DNA of 64,000 nt from Corynebacterium mastitidis DSM 44356 (GTDB lineage Bacteria > Actinomycetota > Actinomycetes > Mycobacteriales > Mycobacteriaceae). The notes beneath the pieces are model-generated. The model saw only the letters and a program-made list of their open reading frames with translations. It had not been told where the DNA came from and searched no databases. How positions within the stretch are numbered: position 1 is the first letter of the stretch; each line of letters starts with the position of its first letter. Positions 44,443-53,746 of the stretch are shown here, piece by piece. Where the stretch lies: contig NZ_AQXB01000001.1 in assembly GCF_000375365.1 (NCBI RefSeq), positions 248,001-312,000 on the forward strand, given 5' to 3'. Position numbers and translations under genes: made by a program.

Positions 44443-47367
44443 TTGACGCATCTCACCCCCACGTCCAATCCCTCCTCCTACCCCGCCCGGCACCTCGGCC
44501 CCGACGCCGCGGAGGCCGCCACCATGCTCGACGCCCTGGGGTTCTCCACCCTGGACGAGCTCATCGACGCCGCGCTGCCGCCCAGCATCCGGGCGAGCAA
44601 TCCCCCGGCGCTCCCCGCCCCCCTGTCCGAGCACCGGGCCCAGGAGCGGCTGCGCGAGCTGGCGGCAAAGAACGTGGTGCTCACCCCCCTCTACGGGCAG
44701 GGCTATTACGAGACCATCACGCCCCCGGTGATCCGGCGGGGTGTGCTGGAGGACCCGGGCTGGTACACCGCCTACACCCCCTACCAGCCGGAGATCTCCC
44801 AGGGGCGCCTCGAGGCGCTGCTGAACTTCCAGACGCTCATCTCCGAGCTGACGGGGCTGCCCATCGCCGGGGCCTCCCTGCTGGACGAGGCCAGCGCCGT
44901 GGCGGAGGCCGTGGGGCTCATGGCCCGGGCGAAGAAGAAGGGGCGGCGCGTTCTCCTCGACGCCCGGCTGCACCCGCAGGTCCTCGCGGTGGCGGCCGAG
45001 CGCGCCCGCGCCATCGAGCTCGAGGTGGAGATCGAGAACCTGTGCGGCCCCATCGTGGGCGAGGATTACGTGGGCGTGGTCATCGCCTACCCCGGCACCG
45101 AGGGGGACATCGTCGATCCGCGCGCGATCGTGGAGGACATGCACACCCGAGGCGGCCTGGCGGCGGTGGCCTGCGACCTCATGGCCCTGCAGCTCCTGGA
45201 GTCCCCCGGCGCGCTGGGGGCGGACATCGCGGTGGGGTCCTCCCAGCGCTTCGGCGTGCCGCTGTTCTTCGGCGGCCCCCACGCCGCCTTCATCTCCGTC
45301 ACGGATAAGCTCAAGCGGCAGCTTCCCGGCCGCGTGGTGGGCGTGTCCAAGGACGCCTCCGGGGCCCCCGCCTACCGCCTGGCCCTGCAGACCCGCGAGC
45401 AGCACATCCGCCGGGAAAAGGCCACCTCCAACATCTGCACGGCGCAGGCGTTGCTGGCTGTCACGGCCTCCATGTACGCCGTGTATCACGGCGCGGAGGG
45501 GCTCCGCCGCATCGCGCGGGGCATCCACAGCCGCGCGGCGCTGCTGGCGCGCGCGGTGCGTCAGGCCCCCGGCCTGGAGCTGGAGCACGATACCTTCTTT
45601 GACACGCTGACCATCCGCGTGGCCGACGCCAAGGACAGCGCCGAGGCCCTCGCCCGGGCGGGTTACCTGGTCCGCACCATCGGGGCCGATAGGGTCTCGA
45701 TCTCCTTCGGAGAGTCCACCACGGAGGCCGACGTCGCGGCGATCGCGCGCGCCCTCGGCGCCCCCGAGGCGTCCTCCGAGGCCTCCGGCGAGGGGTCCAC
45801 GGATGGGGAGGGGCTGCCGGAGGCCCTGCTGCGCCGCACGGAGACGCTGACCCACCCGATCTTCTCGCGGATTCATTCCGAGACCCAGATGCTGCGCTAC
45901 CTGCGCGAGCTGTCGGACAAGGACCTCGCGCTCGATCGCACCATGATCCCCCTGGGCTCCTGCACGATGAAGCTCAACCCCACCGCGGGCATGGAGCCGA
46001 TCAGCTGGCCGGAGTTCGCCAACATCCACCCCTTCGCCCCCGAGGAGCACACGCGGGGCTGGCGCGAGCTCATCGAGGAAATCGAGGCGTGGCTGGCCGA
46101 GATCACCGGGTACGCCAAGGTCTCGGTGCAGCCCAACGCCGGTTCCCAGGGCGAGCTGGCGGGCCTGCTGGCCATTCGCCGCTACCACGTCTCCCGGGGC
46201 GACCTGGCCCGGGACATCTGCCTGATCCCGCAGTCCGCGCACGGCACCAACGCCGCGTCGGCCACCCTGGCCAACCTCCGCGTGGTCGTGGTGTCCACCG
46301 CGGAGGACGGCTCCATCGACCTGGCGGACCTTAAGGCCAAGCTGGAGCAGCACGGGCCCCACGTCGCGGCCATCATGATCACCTACCCCTCCACCCACGG
46401 GGTGTTCGAGCCCCAGGTGCGCGAGGTGTGCGAGAAGGTGCACGCGGTGGGCGGGCAGGTCTACATCGACGGCGCCAACATGAACGCCCTCGCGGGACTG
46501 GCCCGCCCCGGCGAGTTCGGCGGCGACGTCAGCCACCTGAACCTGCACAAGACGTTCACCATCCCGCACGGCGGAGGAGGCCCCGGCGTGGGCCCCGTGG
46601 CGGTGCGCGAGCACCTGGTGCCCTTCCTGCCCACGGACCCCAACGCCACCGATCCGAGGCGTCCCGCCCCCGAGGAGACCGGCGTCCCGGTGACCGCCAC
46701 CCGCTACGGGTCGGCGGGCGTGCTGCCGATCTCGTGGTCCTACCTGGCCATGATGGGCGGGGAGGGCCTGGCGCGGGCCACGGCCCACGCCGTCCTCGGG
46801 GCCAACTACGTGGCGGCGCGGCTGCGGGAGGATTACCCGATCCTCTACACCGGCGAGACCGGCCTGGTGGCCCACGAGTGCATCGTGGACCTGCGCGCCC
46901 TCACGGACGCCTCCGGTGTCACCGCCGCGGACGTGTGCAAGCGGCTGGTGGATTACGGCTTCCACGCCCCCACCCTGGCCTTCCCCGTGGCGGGCACCCT
47001 CATGGTGGAGCCCACGGAGTCCGAGGACATCGCGGAGCTGGATCGCTTCATCGAGGCCATGCGCTCCATCCGCCGGGAGATCCAGGCGGTGATCGACGGC
47101 GCTGTGGCCTACCAGGATTCCGTGCTCCACCACGCGCCCTTCACCGCGCGCAGCGTCTCCGGCGACGACTGGCCTTACGCCTTCACCCGGGAGGAGGCCG
47201 CCTGGCCGGTGGCCTCCCTGGGCCGGACCAAGTACTTCCCGCCGGTGCGGCGCATCGACGAGGCCTACGGGGACAGGAACCTCGTGTGCTCCTGCCCACC
47301 CCCGGAGGCCTTTGCCCTCACCGACCCCACCAACCACACCTCTCAGGACGGAGCCACCCATGCCTAA
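44443..47367 (+). CDS. gcvP: Glycine dehydrogenase (aminomethyl-transferring), P-protein
   Basis: PLP enzyme of the glycine cleavage system that decarboxylates glycine and passes the aminomethyl group to lipoyl-H-protein. The 974-residue length is that of the fused (alpha-beta) P-protein. Motifs include SYPARHLGPD, LLDEASAVAEA, GSCTMKLNP and the PLP lysine in HLNLHKTFTIPHGGGGPG. AAGGAG at 44428-44433 lies nine bases before TTG 44443, so this TTG is preferred to the GTG at 44422, which lies before the ribosome binding site. It overlaps gcvT by eight bases. Confidence 0.95.
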   Translation: MTHLTPTSNPSSYPARHLGPDAAEAATMLDALGFSTLDELIDAALPPSIRASNPPALPAPLSEHRAQERLRELAAKNVVLTPLYGQGYYETITPPVIRRGVLEDPGWYTAYTPYQPEISQGRLEALLNFQTLISELTGLPIAGASLLDEASAVAEAVGLMARAKKKGRRVLLDARLHPQVLAVAAERARAIELEVEIENLCGPIVGEDYVGVVIAYPGTEGDIVDPRAIVEDMHTRGGLAAVACDLMALQLLESPGALGADIAVGSSQRFGVPLFFGGPHAAFISVTDKLKRQLPGRVVGVSKDASGAPAYRLALQTREQHIRREKATSNICTAQALLAVTASMYAVYHGAEGLRRIARGIHSRAALLARAVRQAPGLELEHDTFFDTLTIRVADAKDSAEALARAGYLVRTIGADRVSISFGESTTEADVAAIARALGAPEASSEASGEGSTDGEGLPEALLRRTETLTHPIFSRIHSETQMLRYLRELSDKDLALDRTMIPLGSCTMKLNPTAGMEPISWPEFANIHPFAPEEHTRGWRELIEEIEAWLAEITGYAKVSVQPNAGSQGELAGLLAIRRYHVSRGDLARDICLIPQSAHGTNAASATLANLRVVVVSTAEDGSIDLADLKAKLEQHGPHVAAIMITYPSTHGVFEPQVREVCEKVHAVGGQVYIDGANMNALAGLARPGEFGGDVSHLNLHKTFTIPHGGGGPGVGPVAVREHLVPFLPTDPNATDPRRPAPEETGVPVTATRYGSAGVLPISWSYLAMMGGEGLARATAHAVLGANYVAARLREDYPILYTGETGLVAHECIVDLRALTDASGVTAADVCKRLVDYGFHAPTLAFPVAGTLMVEPTESEDIAELDRFIEAMRSIRREIQAVIDGAVAYQDSVLHHAPFTARSVSGDDWPYAFTREEAAWPVASLGRTKYFPPVRRIDEAYGDRNLVCSCPPPEAFALTDPTNHTSQDGATHA

Positions 47368-48481
47368 TTCCGATTCCCTGCGGCACTCCCCCCTCCACGC
47401 CGAGCACGAGGGGCTAGGGGCCACCTTCACCCCCTTCGGGGAGTGGTCCATGCCGCTGAAGTACGGCAAGGAGCTCGACGAGCACCGCGCGGTGCGCCAG
47501 GCGGCCGGGCTCTTTGACCTCTCCCACATGGGCGAGGTGCGGGTGAGCGGCCCCCAGGCGGCGGACTTCCTGGACTACGCCCTCGTCTCCCACCTCTCGG
47601 CCCTGGCGGTGGGCAAGGCGAAGTACTCCATGATCGTGCGCCCGGACGGCGGCATCCTGGACGACCTCATCACCTACCGCCTCGGGGACGAGGAGTTCCT
47701 CGTGGTCCCCAACGCCGCCAACACCGGCACCGTCGTGGCCGCCCTGCGCGAGCGGGCGGAGGGCTTCGACGTCACGCTTGCGGACGAGTCCACGCAGACC
47801 GCGCTCGTCGCGGTGCAGGGCCCCCGAGCCGAGGAGATCCTGCTCTCCCTCCTCGAGGAGCAGGACCGGGAGGCGCTGCGGTCGCTGAAGTACTACGCGG
47901 CCCTGACCGCCACCGTGGCGGGCGTGGCGGACGTGCTCATCGCGCGCACCGGCTACACCGGGGAGGACGGCTTCGAGCTGTTTACCCCCAACGCCAACGC
48001 CTCCACGCTGTGGGACGCCGCGCTTAAGGCGGGCCGGGAGCACGGCATCCGGCCCGCGGGGCTGGCGGCCCGGGACTCGCTGCGCCTGGAGGCGGCCATG
48101 CCCCTCTACGGCAACGAGCTCTCCGAGGACCTCACCCCCATCGACGCGGGCCTGGGCGTGCTCGTGTCCAAGAAGAAGGAGGGGGACTTCGTGGGTCGCG
48201 CCGCGCTGAGCGCCGTGGAGCAGCCCTCGCGGATCCTCGTGGGGATCGCCTCCGACGGCAAGCGGGCCGCGCGCGCCGGGGCCACGCTCTTTTCCCCGGA
48301 CGGGGCGGAGATCGGCGTGGTGACCTCCGGACAGCCCTCCCCCACGCTGGGGCACCCCATCGCCCTGGCCTACGTGGACCGCACGGCGGCTACCCCCGGA
48401 ACGGACGTCGTGGTGGACATTCGCGGCAAGCAGTACCCCTTCCGCATCGTGGAGACCCCGTTTTACAAGCGCGCCCGATAA
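47360..48481 (+). CDS. gcvT: Aminomethyltransferase (T-protein)
   Basis: Transfers the methylene group from the H-protein to tetrahydrofolate, releasing ammonia. The 373-residue product has FGEWSMPLKYG, FDLSHMGEVRVSG, and RTGYTGEDGFELF with the folate-binding acidic residue, then the C-terminal VGIASDGKRAARAGATLF barrel. The ATG at 47360 has GGACGGAG upstream and overlaps the gcvP stop, so it is translationally coupled. Length and order are normal. Confidence 0.95.
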   Translation: MPNSDSLRHSPLHAEHEGLGATFTPFGEWSMPLKYGKELDEHRAVRQAAGLFDLSHMGEVRVSGPQAADFLDYALVSHLSALAVGKAKYSMIVRPDGGILDDLITYRLGDEEFLVVPNAANTGTVVAALRERAEGFDVTLADESTQTALVAVQGPRAEEILLSLLEEQDREALRSLKYYAALTATVAGVADVLIARTGYTGEDGFELFTPNANASTLWDAALKAGREHGIRPAGLAARDSLRLEAAMPLYGNELSEDLTPIDAGLGVLVSKKKEGDFVGRAALSAVEQPSRILVGIASDGKRAARAGATLFSPDGAEIGVVTSGQPSPTLGHPIALAYVDRTAATPGTDVVVDIRGKQYPFRIVETPFYKRAR

Positions 48482-48517
48482 GATCTTCCCAACCCTCACT
48501 GTATGAAAGGAGCCGTC

Positions 48518-48910
48518 ATGGCCAACCTTCCCGATTCCTTCTCCTACTCCGACGAGCACGAGTGGATCAACGCCGCGGCGCAGGACGCGGTGGGAACCAC
48601 CGTGCGCGTGGGCATCACCTCCGTGGCCACCGAGCGCCTCGGCGAGGTCGTGTTCGCCGAGCTGCCCGAGGTGGGTGACACCGTGACCGCGGGCGATACC
48701 TGCGGCGAGGTGGAGTCTACCAAGTCCGTGTCCGACCTCTACGCCCCGGTGAGCGGCACCGTGACCGCCGTCAACGAGGACATCGAGGACAACTACGAGG
48801 TCATCAACGAGGAACCCTTCGGCGCCGGGTGGCTCTACGAGGTCGAGGTCACCGAGGTCGGGGAGCTGATGACCGCCGCGGAATACGCGGCGGCCAACGG
48901 GGTGGAGTAA
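48518..48910 (+). CDS. gcvH: Glycine cleavage system H protein
   Basis: Lipoyl carrier shuttling the aminomethyl group between P-, T- and L-proteins. The 130-residue protein has FSYSDEHEWI, GITSVATERLGEVVFAELPEVG, and the lipoylation motif VESTKSVSDLYAPVSG with the acceptor Lys. AGGAG lies six bases before the ATG at 48518; an ATG 15 bases earlier precedes this site and is rejected. The next genes make and attach lipoate. Confidence 0.95.
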   Translation: MANLPDSFSYSDEHEWINAAAQDAVGTTVRVGITSVATERLGEVVFAELPEVGDTVTAGDTCGEVESTKSVSDLYAPVSGTVTAVNEDIEDNYEVINEEPFGAGWLYEVEVTEVGELMTAAEYAAANGVE

Positions 48911-48937
48911 CCGCTCGGGGGCTATGATGTAGCCACT

Positions 48938-49693
48938 ATGACTGCACCGCGAGCCCCCTTCTTTCCCGCCCACCGCTCCATCCGCGCCGCGAGCGATCCC
49001 CTGCACATCCGCCACCTGGGGGTGGTGGACTACCAGGAGGCGTGGGATCTCCAGGCCAACCTCGCGGCGCGGCGCTATCGGGGGGAAGTGGGCGATACCG
49101 TGCTGGTGGTGGAGCACCCCAACGTCTATACGGCGGGCAAGCGCACCCAGCCGGAGGATCGCCCGCACAACGGGCTCCCCGTGATCGACGTGGATCGCGG
49201 CGGCCGCATCACCTGGCACGGCAGGGGGCAGCTCGTGGTGTACCCCATCGTCCAGTTGGCCGATCCCGTGGACGTGGTGGACTACGTGCGACGCCTGGAG
49301 GAGGCCATCATCCAGGCGGTGCGCGGGGCCGGGGTGACCAAGGCCGGGCGCATCGACGGCCGCTCCGGGGTCTGGGTGCCCGCCTCCGGGGTGCAGCCGG
49401 ACCGCAAGGTGGCGGCCATCGGCATCCGCATCACCCACGGGGTGACCATGCACGGGATCTCCCTGAACTGCTCGAACACCCTGGACTACTACCAGCACAT
49501 CATCCCGTGCGGGATCACGGACGCCGGGGTGACCACCATGAGCCGGGAGCTGGGGCGCGAGGTCACCGTCGAGGACATGACCGATCCCCTGCTGCACAGC
49601 CTCACCGAGGCCCTGGAGGGGCGGCTCACGGTGGCGGACCATTCCTTCGGCTCCGCGCCCGACCCCACCAAGGGCTTACCCCGTCAGCGCTGA
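48938..49693 (+). CDS. lipB: Octanoyl-[acyl-carrier-protein]:protein octanoyltransferase
   Basis: Moves octanoate from ACP onto lipoyl-domain lysines of E2 and the H-protein. The 251-residue enzyme has [30 protein letters not shown] (substrate loop), [18 protein letters not shown] with the catalytic Lys, and HGISLNC with the nucleophile Cys. It starts 27 bases after gcvH and precedes lipA, so gcvPTH-lipBA is likely one transcription unit. Confidence 0.94.
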   Translation: MTAPRAPFFPAHRSIRAASDPLHIRHLGVVDYQEAWDLQANLAARRYRGEVGDTVLVVEHPNVYTAGKRTQPEDRPHNGLPVIDVDRGGRITWHGRGQLVVYPIVQLADPVDVVDYVRRLEEAIIQAVRGAGVTKAGRIDGRSGVWVPASGVQPDRKVAAIGIRITHGVTMHGISLNCSNTLDYYQHIIPCGITDAGVTTMSRELGREVTVEDMTDPLLHSLTEALEGRLTVADHSFGSAPDPTKGLPRQR

Positions 49694-49734
49694 GGTTTTA
49701 ACGCCTGGTGCGATTCGGCTGTAAGGTGACGGAC

Positions 49735-50787
49735 GTGACTATCGCACCTGAAGGCCGTAAGTTACTGCGCATTGAAAAGCGCAATGCGCAGACTCCGATT
49801 GAGCATAAACCTCGCTGGATCCGGAACCAGGTGAAAAATGGCCCGGAATACCAGGACATGAAGAAGCGCGTCTCCGGGGCCTCCCTGCACACGGTGTGCC
49901 AGGAGGCCGGTTGCCCCAACATCCACGAGTGCTGGGAGTCCCGCGAGGCCACCTTCCTCATCGGCGGCGCCAACTGCTCGCGCCGGTGCGACTTCTGCCA
50001 GATCAACTCCGCGCGGCCCGAGCCCCTGGACGTGGACGAGCCGCGCCGCGTGGCGGAGTCCGTGCGCGAGATGGGCCTGAACTACTCCACCATCACCGGG
50101 GTGACCCGCGACGACCTGGAGGACGAGGGCGCCTGGCTCTACGCCGAGGTGGTCCGGCAGATCCACGCGCTCAACCCGCGCACCGGCGTGGAGAACCTGG
50201 TGCCAGACTTCTCCGGCAAGCCGGACCTGCTCCAGGAGGTCTTTGAGTCCCGCCCCGAGGTGTTTGCGCACAACGTGGAGACCGTCCCGCGCATCTTCCG
50301 CAGGATCCGCCCGGCGTTCCGCTACGAGCGCTCCCTGGACGTTATCCGCCAGGCCCGCGACTTCGGCCTGATTACCAAGTCCAACCTCATCCTGGGCATG
50401 GGAGAGAACCAGGACGAGGTGCTCGAGGCCCTCTCCGACCTGCACGAGGCGGGCTGCGACATCATCACGATCACCCAGTACCTGCGCCCCGGCCCCATGT
50501 ACCACCCCATCGACCGCTGGGTGAAGCCGGAGGAGTTCGTGGAGTACGCCACCGCGGCGGAGGAGATGGGCTTTGGCGCCGTCATGTCCGGCCCGCTGGT
50601 GCGCTCCTCCTACCGGGCGGGCCGCCTGTACGCGCAGGCGATGGCCGCCCGGGGCCTGGAGCTGCCGGAGAACCTCCGCCACCTGGAGGAGACCTCCCAG
50701 GGCTCCACGGCGCAGGAGGCCTCCACCCTGCTCTCCAAGTACGGCCCCTCGCAGGACACCCCCGTGGTGTCCGCGCTGGCGCGCTAA
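49735..50787 (+). CDS. lipA: Lipoyl synthase
   Basis: Radical SAM enzyme that inserts two sulfurs into protein-bound octanoyl groups. The 350-residue protein has both clusters: auxiliary [12 protein letters not shown] and radical [11 protein letters not shown], plus the C-terminal [11 protein letters not shown] with the conserved RSSY serine. The GTG at 49735 gives [11 protein letters not shown], as in C. glutamicum, with AAGGTGA upstream; the frame runs nine codons further upstream. Confidence 0.96.
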   Translation: MTIAPEGRKLLRIEKRNAQTPIEHKPRWIRNQVKNGPEYQDMKKRVSGASLHTVCQEAGCPNIHECWESREATFLIGGANCSRRCDFCQINSARPEPLDVDEPRRVAESVREMGLNYSTITGVTRDDLEDEGAWLYAEVVRQIHALNPRTGVENLVPDFSGKPDLLQEVFESRPEVFAHNVETVPRIFRRIRPAFRYERSLDVIRQARDFGLITKSNLILGMGENQDEVLEALSDLHEAGCDIITITQYLRPGPMYHPIDRWVKPEEFVEYATAAEEMGFGAVMSGPLVRSSYRAGRLYAQAMAARGLELPENLRHLEETSQGSTAQEASTLLSKYGPSQDTPVVSALAR

Positions 50788-50832
50788 AGCGCGCTTATCC
50801 CCTTCGGATGGCCATCCCCTATCATGAGGGGC

Positions 50833-51615
50833 ATGGCTGATCCGAACAAGCAGGCCGCCAAGGCGGCGAAGAAGGAAGAGCGCGCGGCCAAACGCGCCAA
50901 GCGCAAGCAGAATTATTCTCAGATCTGGCAGGCATTCAACCTCCAGCGCAAGCAGGATAAGGCGCTCATCCCCCTCATGCTCGCCGCCGTGGTGGGCGTG
51001 CCCCTCGTGCTCTTCCTCGTAGGCATGATCTTTAACGGCCAGTGGATCATGCTGCCCATCGGCCTCCTCCTCGGCGTGGTGCTGGCCATGTGGATCTTCT
51101 CCCGCCGCATCGAGGCCTCCATGTACGACCGCGCGGGGAACTCCCCCGGCGCGGCCGGGTGGGCGCTGGAGAACATGCGCAACACCGTAGGCGTGGTGTG
51201 GTTTACCAAGACCGCCGTGGGCGCCACCACCCAGATGGACGCCGTGCACCGCGTGGTGGGCGTGCCCGGCATCGTGCTGGTGGCCGAGGGGTCGCGCCAC
51301 CGCGTGCGCCCCATCATGGAACAGCAGAAGAAGCGCCTGAACCGGCTCGTGGGTGGGGTGCCGATCTACGAGATCTACACCGGCGACGGCGAGGGCGAGG
51401 TTCCGCTCAAGCGCCTCCAGCGCGAGCTGCTCAAGCTGCCGCGTAATTACAAGAAGAACGACGTGTACCCCATCAACGCCCGGATCGAGGCGATGGATAA
51501 CACCGTGGCGGGCGCGCCCGCAGGCATGCCCAAGGGTCCCCTGCCCAAGGGCGCCAAGGTCTCCGGCGTGAACCGCCGCGCCCGCCGCTCGGCGGAGCGC
51601 TCCAAGAAGGGCTAG
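50833..51615 (+). CDS. DUF4191 family membrane protein
   Basis: A 260-residue actinobacterial protein of unknown function, commonly next to lipA. The N-terminus is Lys/Ala-rich (KQAAKAAKKEERAAKRAKRK), then two membrane spans (about 46-65 and 70-90) and a soluble domain with SPGAAGWALENMRNTVGVVW and PGIVLVAEGSRHRVRPIMEQ. TATCAT at 50819-50824 is a good -10 whose transcript would start about at ATG 50833, implying a leaderless mRNA; an ATG at 50824 is the alternative. Convergent with the RDD gene. Confidence 0.88.
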   Translation: MADPNKQAAKAAKKEERAAKRAKRKQNYSQIWQAFNLQRKQDKALIPLMLAAVVGVPLVLFLVGMIFNGQWIMLPIGLLLGVVLAMWIFSRRIEASMYDRAGNSPGAAGWALENMRNTVGVVWFTKTAVGATTQMDAVHRVVGVPGIVLVAEGSRHRVRPIMEQQKKRLNRLVGGVPIYEIYTGDGEGEVPLKRLQRELLKLPRNYKKNDVYPINARIEAMDNTVAGAPAGMPKGPLPKGAKVSGVNRRARRSAERSKKG

Positions 51616-51618
51616 CCG

Positions 51619-52092
51619 CTAGGCCCTAATCACGGCCGTGCCGGTGGCGCGGTCGTGCATCCCCCGGCCGTCCGCGTCCACGAGGGCCGCCGGGAAGATC
51701 AGGCAGGTCAGCAGCGTGCGCAGGGCCGCGCGCCACAGGCCCACGCGCTCGGGGGCGTCGATACGCGCAATCCCCATGCCCAGGACCGCCTGCCCCGGGG
51801 TGCGGGCGAAGAGCCACCCCGTGACGATCCCCAGCAGGGCAAAGAACAGGTACGCCATGGTGGCGACCCCGCCCAGCTCGCTGGTGAACATGTGGATAAA
51901 GCCGGCGAGGATCCAGGCGATCAGCCAGTCGATGCACACGCCCCCGGCGCGGCGTGCCACCGTGGCCAGGGAGCCCGCCCCGCTGCGCGGCAGCCCAAGA
52001 TTGGCCCCCGGGTAGGCTCCGGGCCCCTCGGGGCCGTCGAACTGCGAGGGGATCTGGGGGCCGTCGAGCCAGCTACGCTTGGGGGTATCCAT
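51619..52092 (-). CDS. RDD family membrane protein
   Basis: A 157-residue membrane protein of the RDD family. After a Pro/Gly-rich N-terminus (KRSWLDGPQIPSQFDGPEG) comes the name-giving motif region (VARRAGGVCIDWLIAWILAG, with Arg and Asp in the first span), then a second span and RTPGQAVLGMGIARIDAPER. Function in this family is undefined; some members transport Na+ or protons. A GTG two codons upstream could also start it. It lies between the DUF4191 gene and glnA, divergent from glnA, as in C. glutamicum. Confidence 0.88.
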   Translation of the reverse strand: MDTPKRSWLDGPQIPSQFDGPEGPGAYPGANLGLPRSGAGSLATVARRAGGVCIDWLIAWILAGFIHMFTSELGGVATMAYLFFALLGIVTGWLFARTPGQAVLGMGIARIDAPERVGLWRAALRTLLTCLIFPAALVDADGRGMHDRATGTAVIRA

Positions 52093-52150
52093 ATCCACAA
52101 TCTATCGCACGCGGCGCGGTACACTACAAGGTGTTTGGTGGCACGAGTTT

Positions 52151-52180
52151 TTGGTAGCCCTATAGTTATTGGGCTACACT
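52151..52180 (+). promoter_or_regulatory. glnA promoter with inverted repeat in the spacer
   Basis: TTGGTA (52151-52156) and TACACT (52175-52180) form a plausible promoter with an 18-base spacer. GTAGCCC (52154-52160) and GGGCTAC (52171-52177) are a perfect seven-base inverted repeat with a ten-base AT-rich centre that overlaps both hexamers, an ideal place for a repressor. It does not look like the published AmtR site. Confidence 0.5.
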
Positions 52181-52221
52181 GCCTGCCATACCCCTAGCCG
52201 CGAGGAACTCAGGAGCAGACC

Positions 52222-53658
52222 ATGGCTTTCGCCTCCCACGAAGAACTACTCAAGTACATCAAGGACGAGGGGGTGGAGTTCATCGACGTGCGGTTTACCG
52301 ACGTCCCCGGCACCGAGCAGCACTTTTCCATCCCCGCCAGCGCCCTTGACGAGGACGCCCTCGAGGAGGGCCTCGCCTTCGACGGCTCCTCCATCCGCGG
52401 CTTTACCACCATCGACGAGTCGGACATGAACCTGCTGCCAGACGTCGCCACCGCCGGGATCGACCCCTTCCGCCGCGCCAAGACCCTCAACATGAAGTTC
52501 TTCGTGCACGATCCCTTCACCCGCGAGCCCTTCTCCCGCGATCCCCGCAACGTAGCCCGCAAGGCCGAGGAGTACCTGGCCTCCACCGGCATCGCCGATA
52601 CCTGTAGCTTTGGCCTCGAGGCCGAGTTCTACGTCTTTGACTCCGTACGCTACACCGCCGAGACCAACCACGCCTTCTACGAGCTGGACTCCAACGAGGG
52701 CTGGTGGAACCGCGGCGAGCTGGAAAACCTCGACGGCTCCCCCAACACCGGCTACAAGAACCGCCTCAAGGGCGGCTACTTCCCCGTGGCCCCCTACGAC
52801 CAGACGGTGGAGCTGCGCGACCGCATGGTGCACACCCTCGCCGAGGCGGGATTCGAGATCGAGCGCTTCCACCACGAGGTGGGCACCGGCGGCCAGCAGG
52901 AGATCAACTACAAGTTCAACACCCTGCTGCACGCCGCGGACGACCTGCAGACCTTCAAGTACCTCATCAAGAACACCGCCGCCCAGGAGGGCAAGAGCGT
53001 GACGTTCATGCCCAAGCCGCTCGCGGGCGACAACGGCTCCGGCATGCACGCGCACCAGTCCCTGTGGAAGGACGGCAAGCCCCTCTTCCACGACGAGTCC
53101 GGCTACGCGGGGCTGTCCGACATCGCCCGCTACTACATCGGCGGCATCCTCCACCACGCGGGCGCCGTGCTGGCCTTTACCAACCCCACCCTGAACTCCT
53201 ACCACCGCCTGGTGCCCGGCTTCGAGGCCCCCATCAACCTCGTGTACTCCCAGCGCAACCGCTCCGCCGCCGTGCGCATCCCGATCACCGGCTCCAACCC
53301 CAAGGCCAAGCGCATCGAGTTCCGCGCCCCGGACCCCAGCGGCAACCCCTACCTGGGCCTGGCCGCCATGATGCTGGCCGGCCTGGACGGCATCAAGAAC
53401 CGCATCGAGCCGCACGCCCCGGTGGACAAGGACCTCTACGAGCTGCCCCCGGAGGAGGCCGCCTCCATCCCGCAGGCCCCCACCTCCCTGGACGCCTCCC
53501 TGCGCGCGCTGGAGGCCGACAACGAGTTCCTCACCGAGGGCGACGTGTTCACCGAGGATCTCATCGAGACCTACATCCAGTACAAGTACGACAACGAGAT
53601 CACCCCCGCGCGCCTGCGCCCCACCCCGCTGGAGTTCGAGATGTACTACGACTGCTAG
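52222..53658 (+). CDS. glnA: Glutamine synthetase type I
   Basis: Makes glutamine from glutamate, ammonia and ATP. The 478-residue protein is a GSI-beta enzyme: [13 protein letters not shown], the acidic metal motif [20 protein letters not shown], and the adenylylation tyrosine in [10 protein letters not shown] (about residue 405). That site fits the adenylyltransferase gene glnE at the right end of the window. AGGAG is six bases before the ATG. A terminator follows directly. Confidence 0.97.
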   Translation: MAFASHEELLKYIKDEGVEFIDVRFTDVPGTEQHFSIPASALDEDALEEGLAFDGSSIRGFTTIDESDMNLLPDVATAGIDPFRRAKTLNMKFFVHDPFTREPFSRDPRNVARKAEEYLASTGIADTCSFGLEAEFYVFDSVRYTAETNHAFYELDSNEGWWNRGELENLDGSPNTGYKNRLKGGYFPVAPYDQTVELRDRMVHTLAEAGFEIERFHHEVGTGGQQEINYKFNTLLHAADDLQTFKYLIKNTAAQEGKSVTFMPKPLAGDNGSGMHAHQSLWKDGKPLFHDESGYAGLSDIARYYIGGILHHAGAVLAFTNPTLNSYHRLVPGFEAPINLVYSQRNRSAAVRIPITGSNPKAKRIEFRAPDPSGNPYLGLAAMMLAGLDGIKNRIEPHAPVDKDLYELPPEEAASIPQAPTSLDASLRALEADNEFLTEGDVFTEDLIETYIQYKYDNEITPARLRPTPLEFEMYYDC

Positions 53659-53665
53659 TTTCCAG

Positions 53666-53699
53666 CGCCCCACGCCTCACCTGCGGGTGGGGCGTTTTT
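53666..53699 (+). terminator. Intrinsic terminator of glnA
   Basis: Stem CGCCCCAC/GTGGGGCG followed by TTTTT at 53695-53699, beginning seven bases after the glnA stop. Confidence 0.88.
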
Positions 53700-53746
53700 C
53701 GTGCCGCTGGAGGTCATGCGCGGGCCATGCGCCCGCGCGGGGGTGC

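Noticed and set aside
44359..47529. A 1056-codon open frame on the minus strand opposite gcvP
   Set aside because: It is the mirror frame of a complete, motif-verified gcvP; composition is His/Gly/Arg/Val-rich and no domain is visible.
52151..52180. AmtR box upstream of glnA
   Set aside because: The inverted repeat has GTAGCCC/GGGCTAC arms, unlike the CTAT-N6-ATAG plan of AmtR sites, so it is reported only as an unidentified operator.
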